DNA from: Lachnospiraceae bacterium | GTDB taxonomy: Bacteria > Bacillota > Clostridia > Lachnospirales > Lachnospiraceae | Direction of reading: 5' to 3' | DNA length: 43,668 nt | Assembly (NCBI GenBank): GCA_017555455.1 | Contig: JAFZGJ010000099.1 | Coordinates: 1 to 43,668 of the forward strand | Part shown: positions 1 through 8,407 of the stretch, one piece after another | Layout: each line of letters begins with the position of its first letter | Numbering within the stretch: the first letter of the stretch is position 1 | Notes under the pieces: generated by a model | Databases searched by the model: none | What the model saw: only the letters and a program-made list of their open reading frames with translations | Told to the model about the DNA's origin: nothing | Position numbers and translations under genes: made by a program

Positions 1-399
1 CAACTTAGTTACCCCATCGACCAACAGGGCAACATCTTCTCCAAAAAGTTCGGTAATTTCTTTATCTGTTAATACAGTATCTTCTACTACATCGTGCAAA
101 ATTCCTGCCACAATTGTTTCTTTATCAAGCTCTAATTCTGCTAAAATCATAGCTACACATAAAGGATGAATAATATATGGTTCCCCTGATTTTCGGAACT
201 GATTTTTATGCGCTTCCCTAGCAATATTGAAAGCCTTCTCAATAAGAGAAATATCCCCGGAAGGATGATATTTTTTTACACGCTGAATCAGACTATGATA
301 TAAATCCATAGGATCACTGAATTCCGCCATAGTATTTATTGAGTCTCGCTCTAACAAATCTGCTTTTACCTTTACAGTATCATCATTAATTCCAGTCAC
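1..399 (-). CDS. relA: RelA/SpoT (p)ppGpp synthetase/hydrolase, N-terminal part
   Basis: This is the first 133 residues of a bifunctional (p)ppGpp synthetase/hydrolase; the rest lies beyond the window edge. The visible part is the HD hydrolase domain: an AREAH...RKSGEPYIIHPL segment is followed by GILHDVVEDT, the metal-binding HD and ED pair, and by a VDGVTKL segment typical of the family. The enzyme makes and degrades the stringent-response alarmone in the cytoplasm. I chose the GTG start at 399: a GGCGGTG ribosome site lies 6 bases upstream, an in-frame TGA directly precedes it, and a promoter is at 438-466. An ATG at 330 is the alternative but has a poor ribosome site. The gene lies downstream of groEL in the same direction, but a strong terminator separates them. 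Confidence 0.88.
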   Translation of the reverse strand, partial: MTGINDDTVKVKADLLERDSINTMAEFSDPMDLYHSLIQRVKKYHPSGDISLIEKAFNIAREAHKNQFRKSGEPYIIHPLCVAMILAELELDKETIVAGILHDVVEDTVLTDKEITELFGEDVALLVDGVTKL

Positions 400-437
400 T
401 CAAATCACCGCCATACATCAAAATATAAATTTCTTAT

Positions 438-466
438 ATTCTATGTCAAAATTTATGGGAAGTCAA
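438..466 (-). promoter_or_regulatory. sigma-A-type promoter of relA
   Basis: On the minus strand TTGACT (461-466) and TAGAAT (438-443) are separated by 17 bases. The pair lies between the groEL terminator and the relA start, so relA appears to be transcribed independently. Confidence 0.65.
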
Positions 467-485
467 CATTTTGTCATACTGTGAT

Positions 486-523
486 AAAAACAAATGCGGT
501 CCATAAGGACCGCATTTGTTTTT
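486..523 (-). terminator. groEL terminator, possibly bidirectional
   Basis: A perfect 17-bp inverted repeat (486-502 with 507-523) has a 4-base loop and ends in runs of T on either strand. It follows the groEL stop codon by about 11 bases on the minus strand and is a textbook Rho-independent terminator. Confidence 0.92.
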
Positions 524-534
524 ATTCGGATGGG

Positions 535-2157
<1,623 letters not shown>

Positions 2158-2221
2158 TCATGACCTCCTGTTTTATTTCTTACTTTTATCTGATTATAAT
2201 TACTATTGCTTTACTTACTGA

Positions 2222-2509
2222 TTAGTCTTCAATTACTGCTACAATATCAGACTGTTTTACAACGATGTATTCTACATCATCTAACTTTACATCTGTTCCG
2301 GAATATTTGGAGTAAATAACTTTATCTCCTACTTTAACTTCCATTTTTACTTCTTTTCCATCTACCATTCCGCCGGGACCTACAGCAACAACTTCTGCCT
2401 GCTGTGGTTTTTCTTTGTTCTGTCCCGGAAGTACAATACCGGATTTTGTAGTTTCTTCAGCTACTAACTGTTTTAATACGACTCTGTCGCCTAAAGGTAC
2501 TAATTTCAT
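2222..2509 (-). CDS. groES: Co-chaperonin GroES
   Basis: This is the 10-kDa lid of the GroEL folding chamber. Its 95 residues match the family length. The start MKLVPLGDRVVLK and the mobile-loop region (EETTKSGIVLPG, about residues 18-29), which docks onto GroEL, are clearly recognisable. A strong AGGAGG site precedes the ATG. It is the first gene of the groES-groEL operon, directly downstream of the CIRCE operator and a near-consensus promoter. Confidence 0.98.
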   Translation of the reverse strand: MKLVPLGDRVVLKQLVAEETTKSGIVLPGQNKEKPQQAEVVAVGPGGMVDGKEVKMEVKVGDKVIYSKYSGTDVKLDDVEYIVVKQSDIVAVIED

Positions 2510-2554
2510 AATATGCCTCCTGAATATAAAAAATTTCTTTACTTTTGTCGTTTA

Positions 2555-2581
2555 TTAGCACTCCTAAGTTTCGAGTGCTAA
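2555..2581. promoter_or_regulatory. CIRCE operator (HrcA binding site)
   Basis: TTAGCACTC, nine bases, then GAGTGCTAA: an exact match to the established CIRCE consensus. It lies 46 bases upstream of groES and just downstream of the promoter -10 box, where HrcA binding blocks transcription until heat shock. Confidence 0.97.
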
Positions 2582-2593
2582 TCTCTATTGCTT

Positions 2594-2622
2594 ATATTAT
2601 GTTTTTCCACAATTTGGTGCAA
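2594..2622 (-). promoter_or_regulatory. groESL promoter
   Basis: On the minus strand TTGCAC (2617-2622) and TAATAT (2594-2599) are 17 bases apart. The predicted transcription start falls at the edge of the CIRCE element, as in other HrcA-controlled operons. Confidence 0.85.
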
Positions 2623-2770
2623 CTTAGATTACAGTTGTATAACTCGTTTTATCTCTTTATTTCTCGTTTTTACTTTATTATACTCTTTTTTTCTAACTTG
2701 CACTTATTTAATATATTTTTTAGAAAGTTTATTGTAGGATTAGATGTTTAATTATTAGAATAAATCGCCC

Positions 2771-2801
2771 AAAAACAACCTGCCCAAAATTGAGCAGGTT
2801 G
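2771..2801 (-). terminator. Terminator of the GGDEF-like gene
   Basis: CAACCTGC (2776-2783) pairs with GCAGGTTG (2794-2801). On the minus strand the hairpin is followed directly by TTTTT, and it lies 25 bases past the stop codon of the gene at 2826. Confidence 0.8.
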
Positions 2802-2825
2802 AAATATACAGACATATAAACGTAT

Positions 2826-3740
2826 TTATAATCCTTTTCTTAATCTTTCCTGATATCCCGGTGCTTTTTTCATGTTCATTTTATTTTCAAACATTTCATA
2901 TTCTGCATCAGAAAATACCTGAGACAAAAATTCTTCTACATTTTCTTTTACTGCAATACCGATAGCTACCGATGGTGCCAAACATTTGTCTACATATTCG
3001 TTACAGGCATTCTGTACAGCTCTTGCATATTCCACAGCTTCTCCATCCTCCGGCATAGGAATCATAACATTAAACACATCGCCGTCTACTCTGCCAATAA
3101 CATATTCCGGTTTTGCCTCTTTCTGAAGAATATTGGCAATAATACGAATCAATCGGTCACTTTCTTCATCACCAAAGTGATCATTGGCAAATTTCCAATC
3201 ATTGATATTAATACAAAGTGCTGCAATCGGAGCCACCTGAGAGCGGTCTAATACTTTCATTCTGCTTCTGAAATATGTATGGGTAAGAACTCCTGTTAAC
3301 GCATCCGTTCTTACACCTTCTGCCTTTCTATTCAATTCCTCTTCCGCTCTAAACTGGACCTCATAAACAAATTGGTCTGTTTCCTTGTAAAGATAAGTCT
3401 GCTCTGCCCAAAGCTTCCAGTTATCCAAAAGAGAAAAAATCATAGTTTCCACCACATCATTCTGCTCTTTCATTTTATAATAAAAATGTCCTATGGTTCT
3501 TCCCGCTACCTGAAACTTGATGCCCGGATCAGCAATTACATCTACTGCATCCGCTCCCCATTCACCAATTAAAATAACAACTTCACCATGGCGTCTTGTA
3601 AACAAAAATTCTGTTCCCGTCAATGTATAAAGACTCTCTAACTCCTTCTGAACTATAGGTAAATCCAATAACTGTCCCAAAGAATAATTTTTCACATTAT
3701 TCTTAATTCTTTTTTCCAATGAAACTGAACCGTAAGCCAT
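2826..3740 (-). CDS. Degenerate GGDEF-domain protein
   Basis: The protein has 304 residues. Residues 1-130 form a domain I do not recognise, possibly sensory. Residues about 141-285 are a diguanylate-cyclase-like GGDEF domain introduced by EGVRTDALTGVLTH. The signature is DGDVF (219-223) instead of GGDEF, with the catalytic Glu position occupied by Val222. The upstream metal-binding Asp pair is replaced by Asn178 and Asn180. Cyclase activity is therefore unlikely; a c-di-GMP or GTP binding or purely structural role is possible. The open frame continues to an ATG at 3809, but the promoter -10 box at 3781-3786 places the transcript start near 3774. An AAAGGGG ribosome site precedes the ATG at 3740, so I use that start. 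The gene is divergent from the ABC-F gene. Confidence 0.8.
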   Translation of the reverse strand: MAYGSVSLEKRIKNNVKNYSLGQLLDLPIVQKELESLYTLTGTEFLFTRRHGEVVILIGEWGADAVDVIADPGIKFQVAGRTIGHFYYKMKEQNDVVETMIFSLLDNWKLWAEQTYLYKETDQFVYEVQFRAEEELNRKAEGVRTDALTGVLTHTYFRSRMKVLDRSQVAPIAALCININDWKFANDHFGDEESDRLIRIIANILQKEAKPEYVIGRVDGDVFNVMIPMPEDGEAVEYARAVQNACNEYVDKCLAPSVAIGIAVKENVEEFLSQVFSDAEYEMFENKMNMKKAPGYQERLRKGL

Positions 3741-3780
3741 AAGTAATACCCCTTTACTTTTCTTTTTCCCAATTAGATAT

Positions 3781-3809
3781 ATTTTATCTTTTTCTATAGT
3801 ATTTGACAA
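3781..3809 (-). promoter_or_regulatory. Promoter of the GGDEF-like gene
   Basis: On the minus strand TTGTCA (3804-3809) and TAAAAT (3781-3786) have a 17-base spacer. This promoter decides the start of the downstream gene, because it overlaps the upstream in-frame ATG. Confidence 0.65.
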
Positions 3810-3831
3810 GTGATTTTGATGTTTTTTCCCC

Positions 3832-3859
3832 TTGAAAAATAAGGCTTTTTATGTATAAT
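3832..3859 (+). promoter_or_regulatory. Promoter of the ABC-F gene
   Basis: TTGAAA (3832-3837) and TATAAT (3854-3859) have a 16-base spacer, 47 bases upstream of the ATG at 3907. It is divergent from the promoter at 3781-3809. Confidence 0.72.
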
Positions 3860-3906
3860 GTAATAGGTATGTAAACAAAAACACATTATTAATAAGAGGA
3901 AACGAA

Positions 3907-5538
3907 ATGATTAGTGCAAACAATGTAACTTACAGAGTGGGCAAAAAAGCCCTTTTTGAAGAAGTAAATATTAAATTTACCGAAGGTAACTGCTATGGTC
4001 TTATCGGTGCTAACGGTGCAGGTAAATCTACATTTTTAAAGATTTTATCCGGTGCTTTGGAAACTACTAACGGAGAAATCGTAATTACTCCGGGCCAAAG
4101 ACTTTCCGTATTAGAACAGGACCACTTTAAATACGATGCTTATACTGTATTAGATGTAGTAATTATGGGTAACCAGCGTCTTTACGATATTATGAAAGAA
4201 AAAGATGCTATCTATGCAAAAGAAGATTTTACAGAAGAAGACGGAATCCGTGCCAGTGAATTAGAAGGTGAATTTGCAGAAATGGATGGTTGGGAAGCTG
4301 AATCCAACGCCGCTTCTCTTTTAAATGGTTTAGGAATTGATACTGAATACCACTACAGCCTTCTTGCAGACTTAGACGGTAACCAGAAAGTTAAGGTTCT
4401 TCTTGCAAAGGCTTTATTTGGTAATCCTGATATCTTACTTTTGGACGAACCTACCAACCACTTAGACTTAGACGCGATTGCATGGTTAGAAGAATTCTTA
4501 ATTGACTTTGAAAATACCGTTATCGTAGTATCCCATGACCGTTATTTCTTAAATAAAGTATGTACTCATACTGCCGATATCGACTATGGTAAAATCCAGC
4601 TTTATGCAGGTAACTATGACTTCTGGTATGAATCCAGCCAGTTATTAATCAAACAGATGAAAGAAGCCAATAAGAAAAAAGAAGAAAAAATCAAAGAATT
4701 ACAGGAATTCATTTCCCGATTCTCTGCTAACGCTTCCAAATCCAAACAGGCTACTTCCAGAAAACGTGCTTTGGAAAAAATCCAGTTGGATGAAATCCGT
4801 CCTTCCAGCCGTAAATATCCTTACATTGATTTCCGTCCCGAACGTGAAATCGGTAATGAAGTATTAACCGTTGAAGGTCTTACAAAAACTATCAACGGTG
4901 AAAAAGTATTAGACAACATTTCCTTCATCGTAGGACACGATGATAAAATTGCCTTCGTTGGAAGTAACGAATTAGCCAAAACTACTCTCTTTAAAATTTT
5001 AATGGGAGAAATGGAACCGGATGCAGGAACTTATAAATGGGGTGTAACTACATCTCAGGCTTACTTCCCTAAAGATAATACGGAAGAATTTGACAATGAT
5101 TATACCATCGTAGAATGGTTAACAGGCTACTCTCCTGTAAAAGACGTAACTTATGTTCGTGGTTTCCTTGGCCGTATGTTATTTGCAGGTGATGACGGTG
5201 TTAAAAAAGTAAAAGTTCTTTCCGGTGGTGAAAAGGTACGTTGTTTACTTTCTAAAATGATGATTAGCGGTGCAAACTGCCTTATCTTAGACGAACCTAC
5301 CAACCACTTAGATATGGAATCCATTACTGCATTAAATAATGGATTAATTAAGTTCTCCGGTGTAGAACTCTTCTCTTGTCATGACCATCAGTTTGTTCAG
5401 ACAACAGCAAACCGTATTATGGAAATCCTCCCTAACGGTACTATGATTGACAAGATTACAACTTACGACGAATATCTTGCAAGCGACGAAATGGCAAGAA
5501 AACGTACTGTATATACTAACACTGAAGCTGACAATTAA
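3907..5538 (+). CDS. ABC-F family ATPase, YbiT-like
   Basis: This is a soluble twin-ATPase protein of 543 residues with no membrane segments. ABC-F proteins act on ribosomes (translation factors or antibiotic target protection). Domain order: ABC1 (1-235) with Walker A GANGAGKS (34-41) and Walker B ILLLDE (176-181); the charged linker typical of the group (about 245-305, with RFSANASKSKQATSR); ABC2 (318-515) with signature LSGGE (438-442) and Walker B LILDE (459-463). The linker and overall sequence resemble E. coli YbiT. Two motifs are abnormal: the first signature is LDGNQ (156-160) and the second Walker A is GSNELAKT (352-359). Both belong to the same composite nucleotide site. It is probably the first gene of a unit with the PHP and HAD genes. 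A resistance role cannot be judged from sequence. Confidence 0.9.
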   Translation: MISANNVTYRVGKKALFEEVNIKFTEGNCYGLIGANGAGKSTFLKILSGALETTNGEIVITPGQRLSVLEQDHFKYDAYTVLDVVIMGNQRLYDIMKEKDAIYAKEDFTEEDGIRASELEGEFAEMDGWEAESNAASLLNGLGIDTEYHYSLLADLDGNQKVKVLLAKALFGNPDILLLDEPTNHLDLDAIAWLEEFLIDFENTVIVVSHDRYFLNKVCTHTADIDYGKIQLYAGNYDFWYESSQLLIKQMKEANKKKEEKIKELQEFISRFSANASKSKQATSRKRALEKIQLDEIRPSSRKYPYIDFRPEREIGNEVLTVEGLTKTINGEKVLDNISFIVGHDDKIAFVGSNELAKTTLFKILMGEMEPDAGTYKWGVTTSQAYFPKDNTEEFDNDYTIVEWLTGYSPVKDVTYVRGFLGRMLFAGDDGVKKVKVLSGGEKVRCLLSKMMISGANCLILDEPTNHLDMESITALNNGLIKFSGVELFSCHDHQFVQTTANRIMEILPNGTMIDKITTYDEYLASDEMARKRTVYTNTEADN

Positions 5539-5547
5539 GGTTTTGAG

Positions 5548-5696
5548 AAGGGAAAGGTTCTATATATCCCTTGTTCGCTTACTGTTCGTTACATTATTTG
5601 TGATTAACGTACAAAAACTGTAAACAGTTTTGTTCGTTTCTCACAAACAATGTCTCACAGATGCGTACAAGTTGGATATATAGAAACCTTTCCCTT
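5548..5696 (+). repeat. Structured intergenic repeat, copy 1 (candidate RNA)
   Basis: This non-coding element folds as one long interrupted hairpin. AAGGGAAAGGTT (5548-5559) pairs with 5685-5696, and CTATATATCC (5560-5569) with 5674-5683. CTTGT (5570-5574) pairs with 5667-5671, CTGT (5582-5585) with 5657-5660, ACATT (5591-5595) with 5649-5653, and TTGTGA (5598-5603) with 5641-5646. The apical stem is ACAAAA/TTTTGT with CTG/CAG closing a TAAA loop at 5621-5624. The second copy is at 36332-36475 on the minus strand. The arms are nearly identical between copies, whereas the basal and apical stems change with pairing kept. It starts 10 bases after the ABC-F stop and ends 27 bases before the PHP start. 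No other terminator is present there. Confidence 0.8.
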
Positions 5697-5723
5697 ATTT
5701 AAATATTAATGGAGGAAATCATA

Positions 5724-6614
5724 GTGAATATTATAGATTTACATGTGCACTCAACCAAATCTGACGGAACTTTAACTCCTACCGAATTGGTAGAATATGC
5801 TATAGAAAAAGGGCTTTCTGCTTTTGCTTTAACCGACCACGATACCACCGAGGGTATTGATGAAGCTATCGAAGCAGGAAACAGACACAACGAAGCCATA
5901 AAAAACGGAGATACTGAAGGACTTCCCTTGGAAGTAATTCCCGGAATTGAATTTTCTACAGAATATATGGGAAAAGATATTCACATTTTAGGACTTTATA
6001 TTGACTACAACTCTTCTGCTTTTAAGGAAAAAATTCAAGAATTTGTAGATTCCCGAATCCTTAGAAATCAGAAAATGTGTGCCAGCCTGGCATCCGACGG
6101 TATTGATATTACTTATGAAAAATTAATCGAAGAAAATCCCTGTGCGGTAATTACCCGTAGCCATTATGCAAAATACCTTTTAAATCACGGATATACCACA
6201 TCCATGAAGGAAGCCTTTGAACGTTACATCGGTGATCATTGCAAACATTTTATACCTAGGGAAAAGATCACACCCATGCAGGCAGTAGAATTAATCAATG
6301 AAGTTGGTGGTCTTGCTTTTCTGGCCCATCCACCACTTTATCATATGAGCGATCGGGTATTGGAAGGTTTAATTAAAGAATTAAAGGAAGCCGGTCTTGC
6401 AGGTATAGAAGCAGTTTATTGCACTTATACCCAGGGAGAAGAAACTCAGATGCGTAAATTTGCTTCCAAGTACGGTTTATTAATTTCCGGAGGTTCTGAT
6501 TTCCACGGAACCATCAAACCCAAATTAGATTTAGCTGTGGGCTATGGGAAATTATTTATACCGGAATCTATATTATGTGATATTAAATCAGCATTAGCTA
6601 ATAAATTACTATGA
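5724..6614 (+). CDS. PHP-domain metal-dependent phosphoesterase (TrpH/RNase AM-like)
   Basis: This 297-residue PHP-family hydrolase resembles YciV/TrpH, a group known to act on nucleoside 3',5'-bisphosphates and 5' ends of short RNAs. Metal-binding motifs are visible in order: DLHVHSTKSDG near the N-terminus, ALTDHDT, PGIEFS, FLAHPP and GGSDFHG near the C-terminus. An upstream in-frame ATG at 5709 overlaps the GGAGG ribosome site (5711-5715), so the GTG at 5724, 8 bases after that site, is the likely start. It follows the ABC-F gene across the structured repeat and precedes the HAD gene by 40 bases, probably in one transcript. The exact substrate is inferred from the family only. Confidence 0.85.
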   Translation: MNIIDLHVHSTKSDGTLTPTELVEYAIEKGLSAFALTDHDTTEGIDEAIEAGNRHNEAIKNGDTEGLPLEVIPGIEFSTEYMGKDIHILGLYIDYNSSAFKEKIQEFVDSRILRNQKMCASLASDGIDITYEKLIEENPCAVITRSHYAKYLLNHGYTTSMKEAFERYIGDHCKHFIPREKITPMQAVELINEVGGLAFLAHPPLYHMSDRVLEGLIKELKEAGLAGIEAVYCTYTQGEETQMRKFASKYGLLISGGSDFHGTIKPKLDLAVGYGKLFIPESILCDIKSALANKLL

Positions 6615-6654
6615 CTAAACCACCCTATGAAACAATTAACAGAAGGAAAACCAT

Positions 6655-7467
6655 ATGAACACAAAAATATTCTTTGCAGACCTTGATGGAACGTTGCTTA
6701 ACAAGCAAAAACAAATCACCCCACTAACCTATGATACTTTAAAAGAATGGACCGACAAAGGACACAAACTGGTTCTTTGTTCCGGCAGAGCCTTGGACAG
6801 TGTAATTCATGTCCGTGAAACCCTTGGTTTAGGTAATTTCCCTAATATGTATCTGATTGGATATAATGGCGGTGAAATTTACGACTGTACCACAAAAACC
6901 TTATTAAACCGTGTAGCACTCTCTTTTGATGCTGCAAAAAAATGTTTTGAAATCGCCAAAAAACATGGTATTCATATTCAAACTTTCAGCGACACACACA
7001 TTATTACAGAAAAAGAAGACGAGGAACTTATTTATTATAAAAAAGCAGTTCATACACCGGTAATCTATGATAGTGATTTTGTAGTTCATTTGGATAAAGA
7101 ACCTTGTAAATGTCTTGCTATTTTTCTTCATAACAAAGAACTTATGGAAACTTTCACCGCTGACATCAAACAAGAGCTTGGAGAAGAAGTAAACGTTATG
7201 ACTTCCACTCCCCACTTTATCGAAATGTTCCCTATTAATTCAGGAAAAGGCTTCAGTGTAAAATGGTTATGCGATTATCTCAACCTTCCATTACAAAGTT
7301 CTCTGGCAGCAGGGGATGAAATGAATGATTTCTCTATGCTTGAAGCTGCAAGCGTTAGTATCGCCATGGCAAACGGACGTGATTTTATCAAAGAAATTGC
7401 TGATGTGGTAACAGAAACAGACCATAATAATGACGGACTGGTTCCGATATTAAAACAATATATGTAA
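6655..7467 (+). CDS. Cof-type HAD-IIB sugar-phosphate/FMN phosphatase
   Basis: This is a 270-residue cytoplasmic phosphatase of the haloacid dehalogenase superfamily, Cof/YidA-like subgroup. All four HAD motifs are present: DLDGTLL (nucleophile and acid/base Asp) at the start, CSGR (motif II), the Lys in NSGKGFSV (motif III), and GDEMNDFSML (motif IV, Mg binding). The C2 cap lies between motifs II and III. Substrates in this subgroup are broad (sugar phosphates, FMN, PLP) and cannot be assigned here. An AGAAGGAAA ribosome site precedes the ATG. It is the last gene of its unit, ending at a shared convergent terminator. Confidence 0.9.
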   Translation: MNTKIFFADLDGTLLNKQKQITPLTYDTLKEWTDKGHKLVLCSGRALDSVIHVRETLGLGNFPNMYLIGYNGGEIYDCTTKTLLNRVALSFDAAKKCFEIAKKHGIHIQTFSDTHIITEKEDEELIYYKKAVHTPVIYDSDFVVHLDKEPCKCLAIFLHNKELMETFTADIKQELGEEVNVMTSTPHFIEMFPINSGKGFSVKWLCDYLNLPLQSSLAAGDEMNDFSMLEAASVSIAMANGRDFIKEIADVVTETDHNNDGLVPILKQYM

Positions 7468-7515
7468 TTTGGTTAACTACTATTATTAACAATCCACATT
7501 TTCATTACACACATC

Positions 7516-7542
7516 AAAAGGAGTGGCTTTACCCACTCCTTT
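7516..7542. terminator. Bidirectional terminator between convergent genes
   Basis: AAAAGGAGTGG (7516-7526) pairs with CCACTCCTTT (7533-7542) around a 6-base loop. It lies between the ends of the HAD gene (plus) and the gene at 7573 (minus), with A/T-rich flanks on both sides. Confidence 0.8.
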
Positions 7543-7572
7543 CAAATTTAACTAATAAAAAATTACATAAAC

Positions 7573-8001
7573 TCAACTTTCTTCCAAAGTTTCTTCCGTT
7601 ATTTCTTTAAACGCTTCCGAAACTTCTTCAGTAGCTTCTGATATCTCATCCACATCATTAGCAATTCCTCGAACTACATTTTGGATTCCATGAGACATTT
7701 CGACAAAGCTAAATAAAAGAGAATTACATTCATCAATCAATTCGCAAATCTCATCTACAATTTCTTCCAGATTATTTTCTCCTGATTTTGCAGCCTCTTT
7801 TAATTTTCCGGCTTTCTCTTTTAAATATATTGTATAATCTGATAAGCTATCTGAAGTATCCGCCATAATGTCAATACTGTCGCTTACCATATGGATATCT
7901 GTATCAACTTGTTGATTAGCCGCGGCAATATCTTCTATTGTCTTGCCAAGTTTAATCATATCATTCGGAAAATGATTTTCATACTTCAGAGAACCTTCCA
8001 T
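7573..8001 (-). CDS. Small acidic helical protein of unknown function
   Basis: I do not recognise a family. The 142 residues are strongly acidic and look almost entirely alpha-helical. Heptad-like patterns run from about residue 15 to the end, and the composition (many E, D, S, A) recalls chemoreceptor signalling helices or a small adaptor coiled coil. There is no signal peptide, no membrane segment, and only one cysteine besides the isolated one in CNS. It starts 16 bases after the gene at 8018-8281 and is therefore probably co-transcribed with it. A ribosome site (GAGGGGAG) precedes the ATG. Confidence 0.7.
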   Translation of the reverse strand: MEGSLKYENHFPNDMIKLGKTIEDIAAANQQVDTDIHMVSDSIDIMADTSDSLSDYTIYLKEKAGKLKEAAKSGENNLEEIVDEICELIDECNSLLFSFVEMSHGIQNVVRGIANDVDEISEATEEVSEAFKEITEETLEES

Positions 8002-8017
8002 ATGTATACTCCCCTCT

Positions 8018-8281
8018 TTATCCTTCCACGATTAAGTATCTGCCATCTCCTATATCGAAAATCTCATCTGCAGTCAGAATTTCTTCTTCATCTGCCCCAT
8101 CAAGATCAATGCCCTGTTCGTCAAAATACTCCCAAACCTCTTTAGGTGAATTTACTACCAGTGCCATAACTTCTTCTAAAAAGGCTTCTGCTTCTTCCAA
8201 AGAACTTGCAACAGGTTCCGGAAATAACTGTTCCTGATTGTCTAAAAAGCACTGTAAAACAACATCATCAAATTCATGCAT
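8018..8281 (-). CDS. Small acidic conserved protein, unknown function
   Basis: This 87-residue acidic protein has a helical first half and a C-terminal IFDIGDGRYLIVEG strand-like ending. It resembles short proteins seen often in Lachnospiraceae genomes, sometimes loosely labelled glyoxalase-related; I cannot confirm any enzymatic motif in it. A GCGAGG ribosome site precedes the ATG. It is the first gene of a two-gene unit with 7573-8001. The 126 bases upstream, to the end of maf, are AT-rich and show no convincing terminator. Confidence 0.65.
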   Translation of the reverse strand: MHEFDDVVLQCFLDNQEQLFPEPVASSLEEAEAFLEEVMALVVNSPKEVWEYFDEQGIDLDGADEEEILTADEIFDIGDGRYLIVEG

Positions 8282-8407
8282 ATTAATTACCTCGCTCCTC
8301 TAGTCTCTCTAAAAGCTAATCCTATCAAATAACGTCCCCTTATTCTATTTAAACCTGATTAGCATTTAAAATATATTTTATATCATAAAGTTACACTATT
8401 TATTATA

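Noticed and set aside
2545..2751. A 68-codon plus-strand frame upstream of groES
   Set aside because: It overlaps the CIRCE operator and the groESL promoter, has no ribosome site, and has a composition typical of AT-rich non-coding DNA.
3741..3809. N-terminal extension of the GGDEF-like protein
   Set aside because: The promoter -10 box lies within it, and a good ribosome site marks the internal ATG at 3740.
5548..5696. Interpretation of the repeat as an insertion sequence or CRISPR unit
   Set aside because: It has no coding frame of its own and no direct flanking duplication that I can see, and there is no short regularly spaced repeat array. A non-autonomous mobile element remains possible and is discussed in the findings.
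5709..5723. ATG at 5709 as start of the PHP protein
   Set aside because: The ATG overlaps the GGAGG ribosome site that serves the GTG at 5724.
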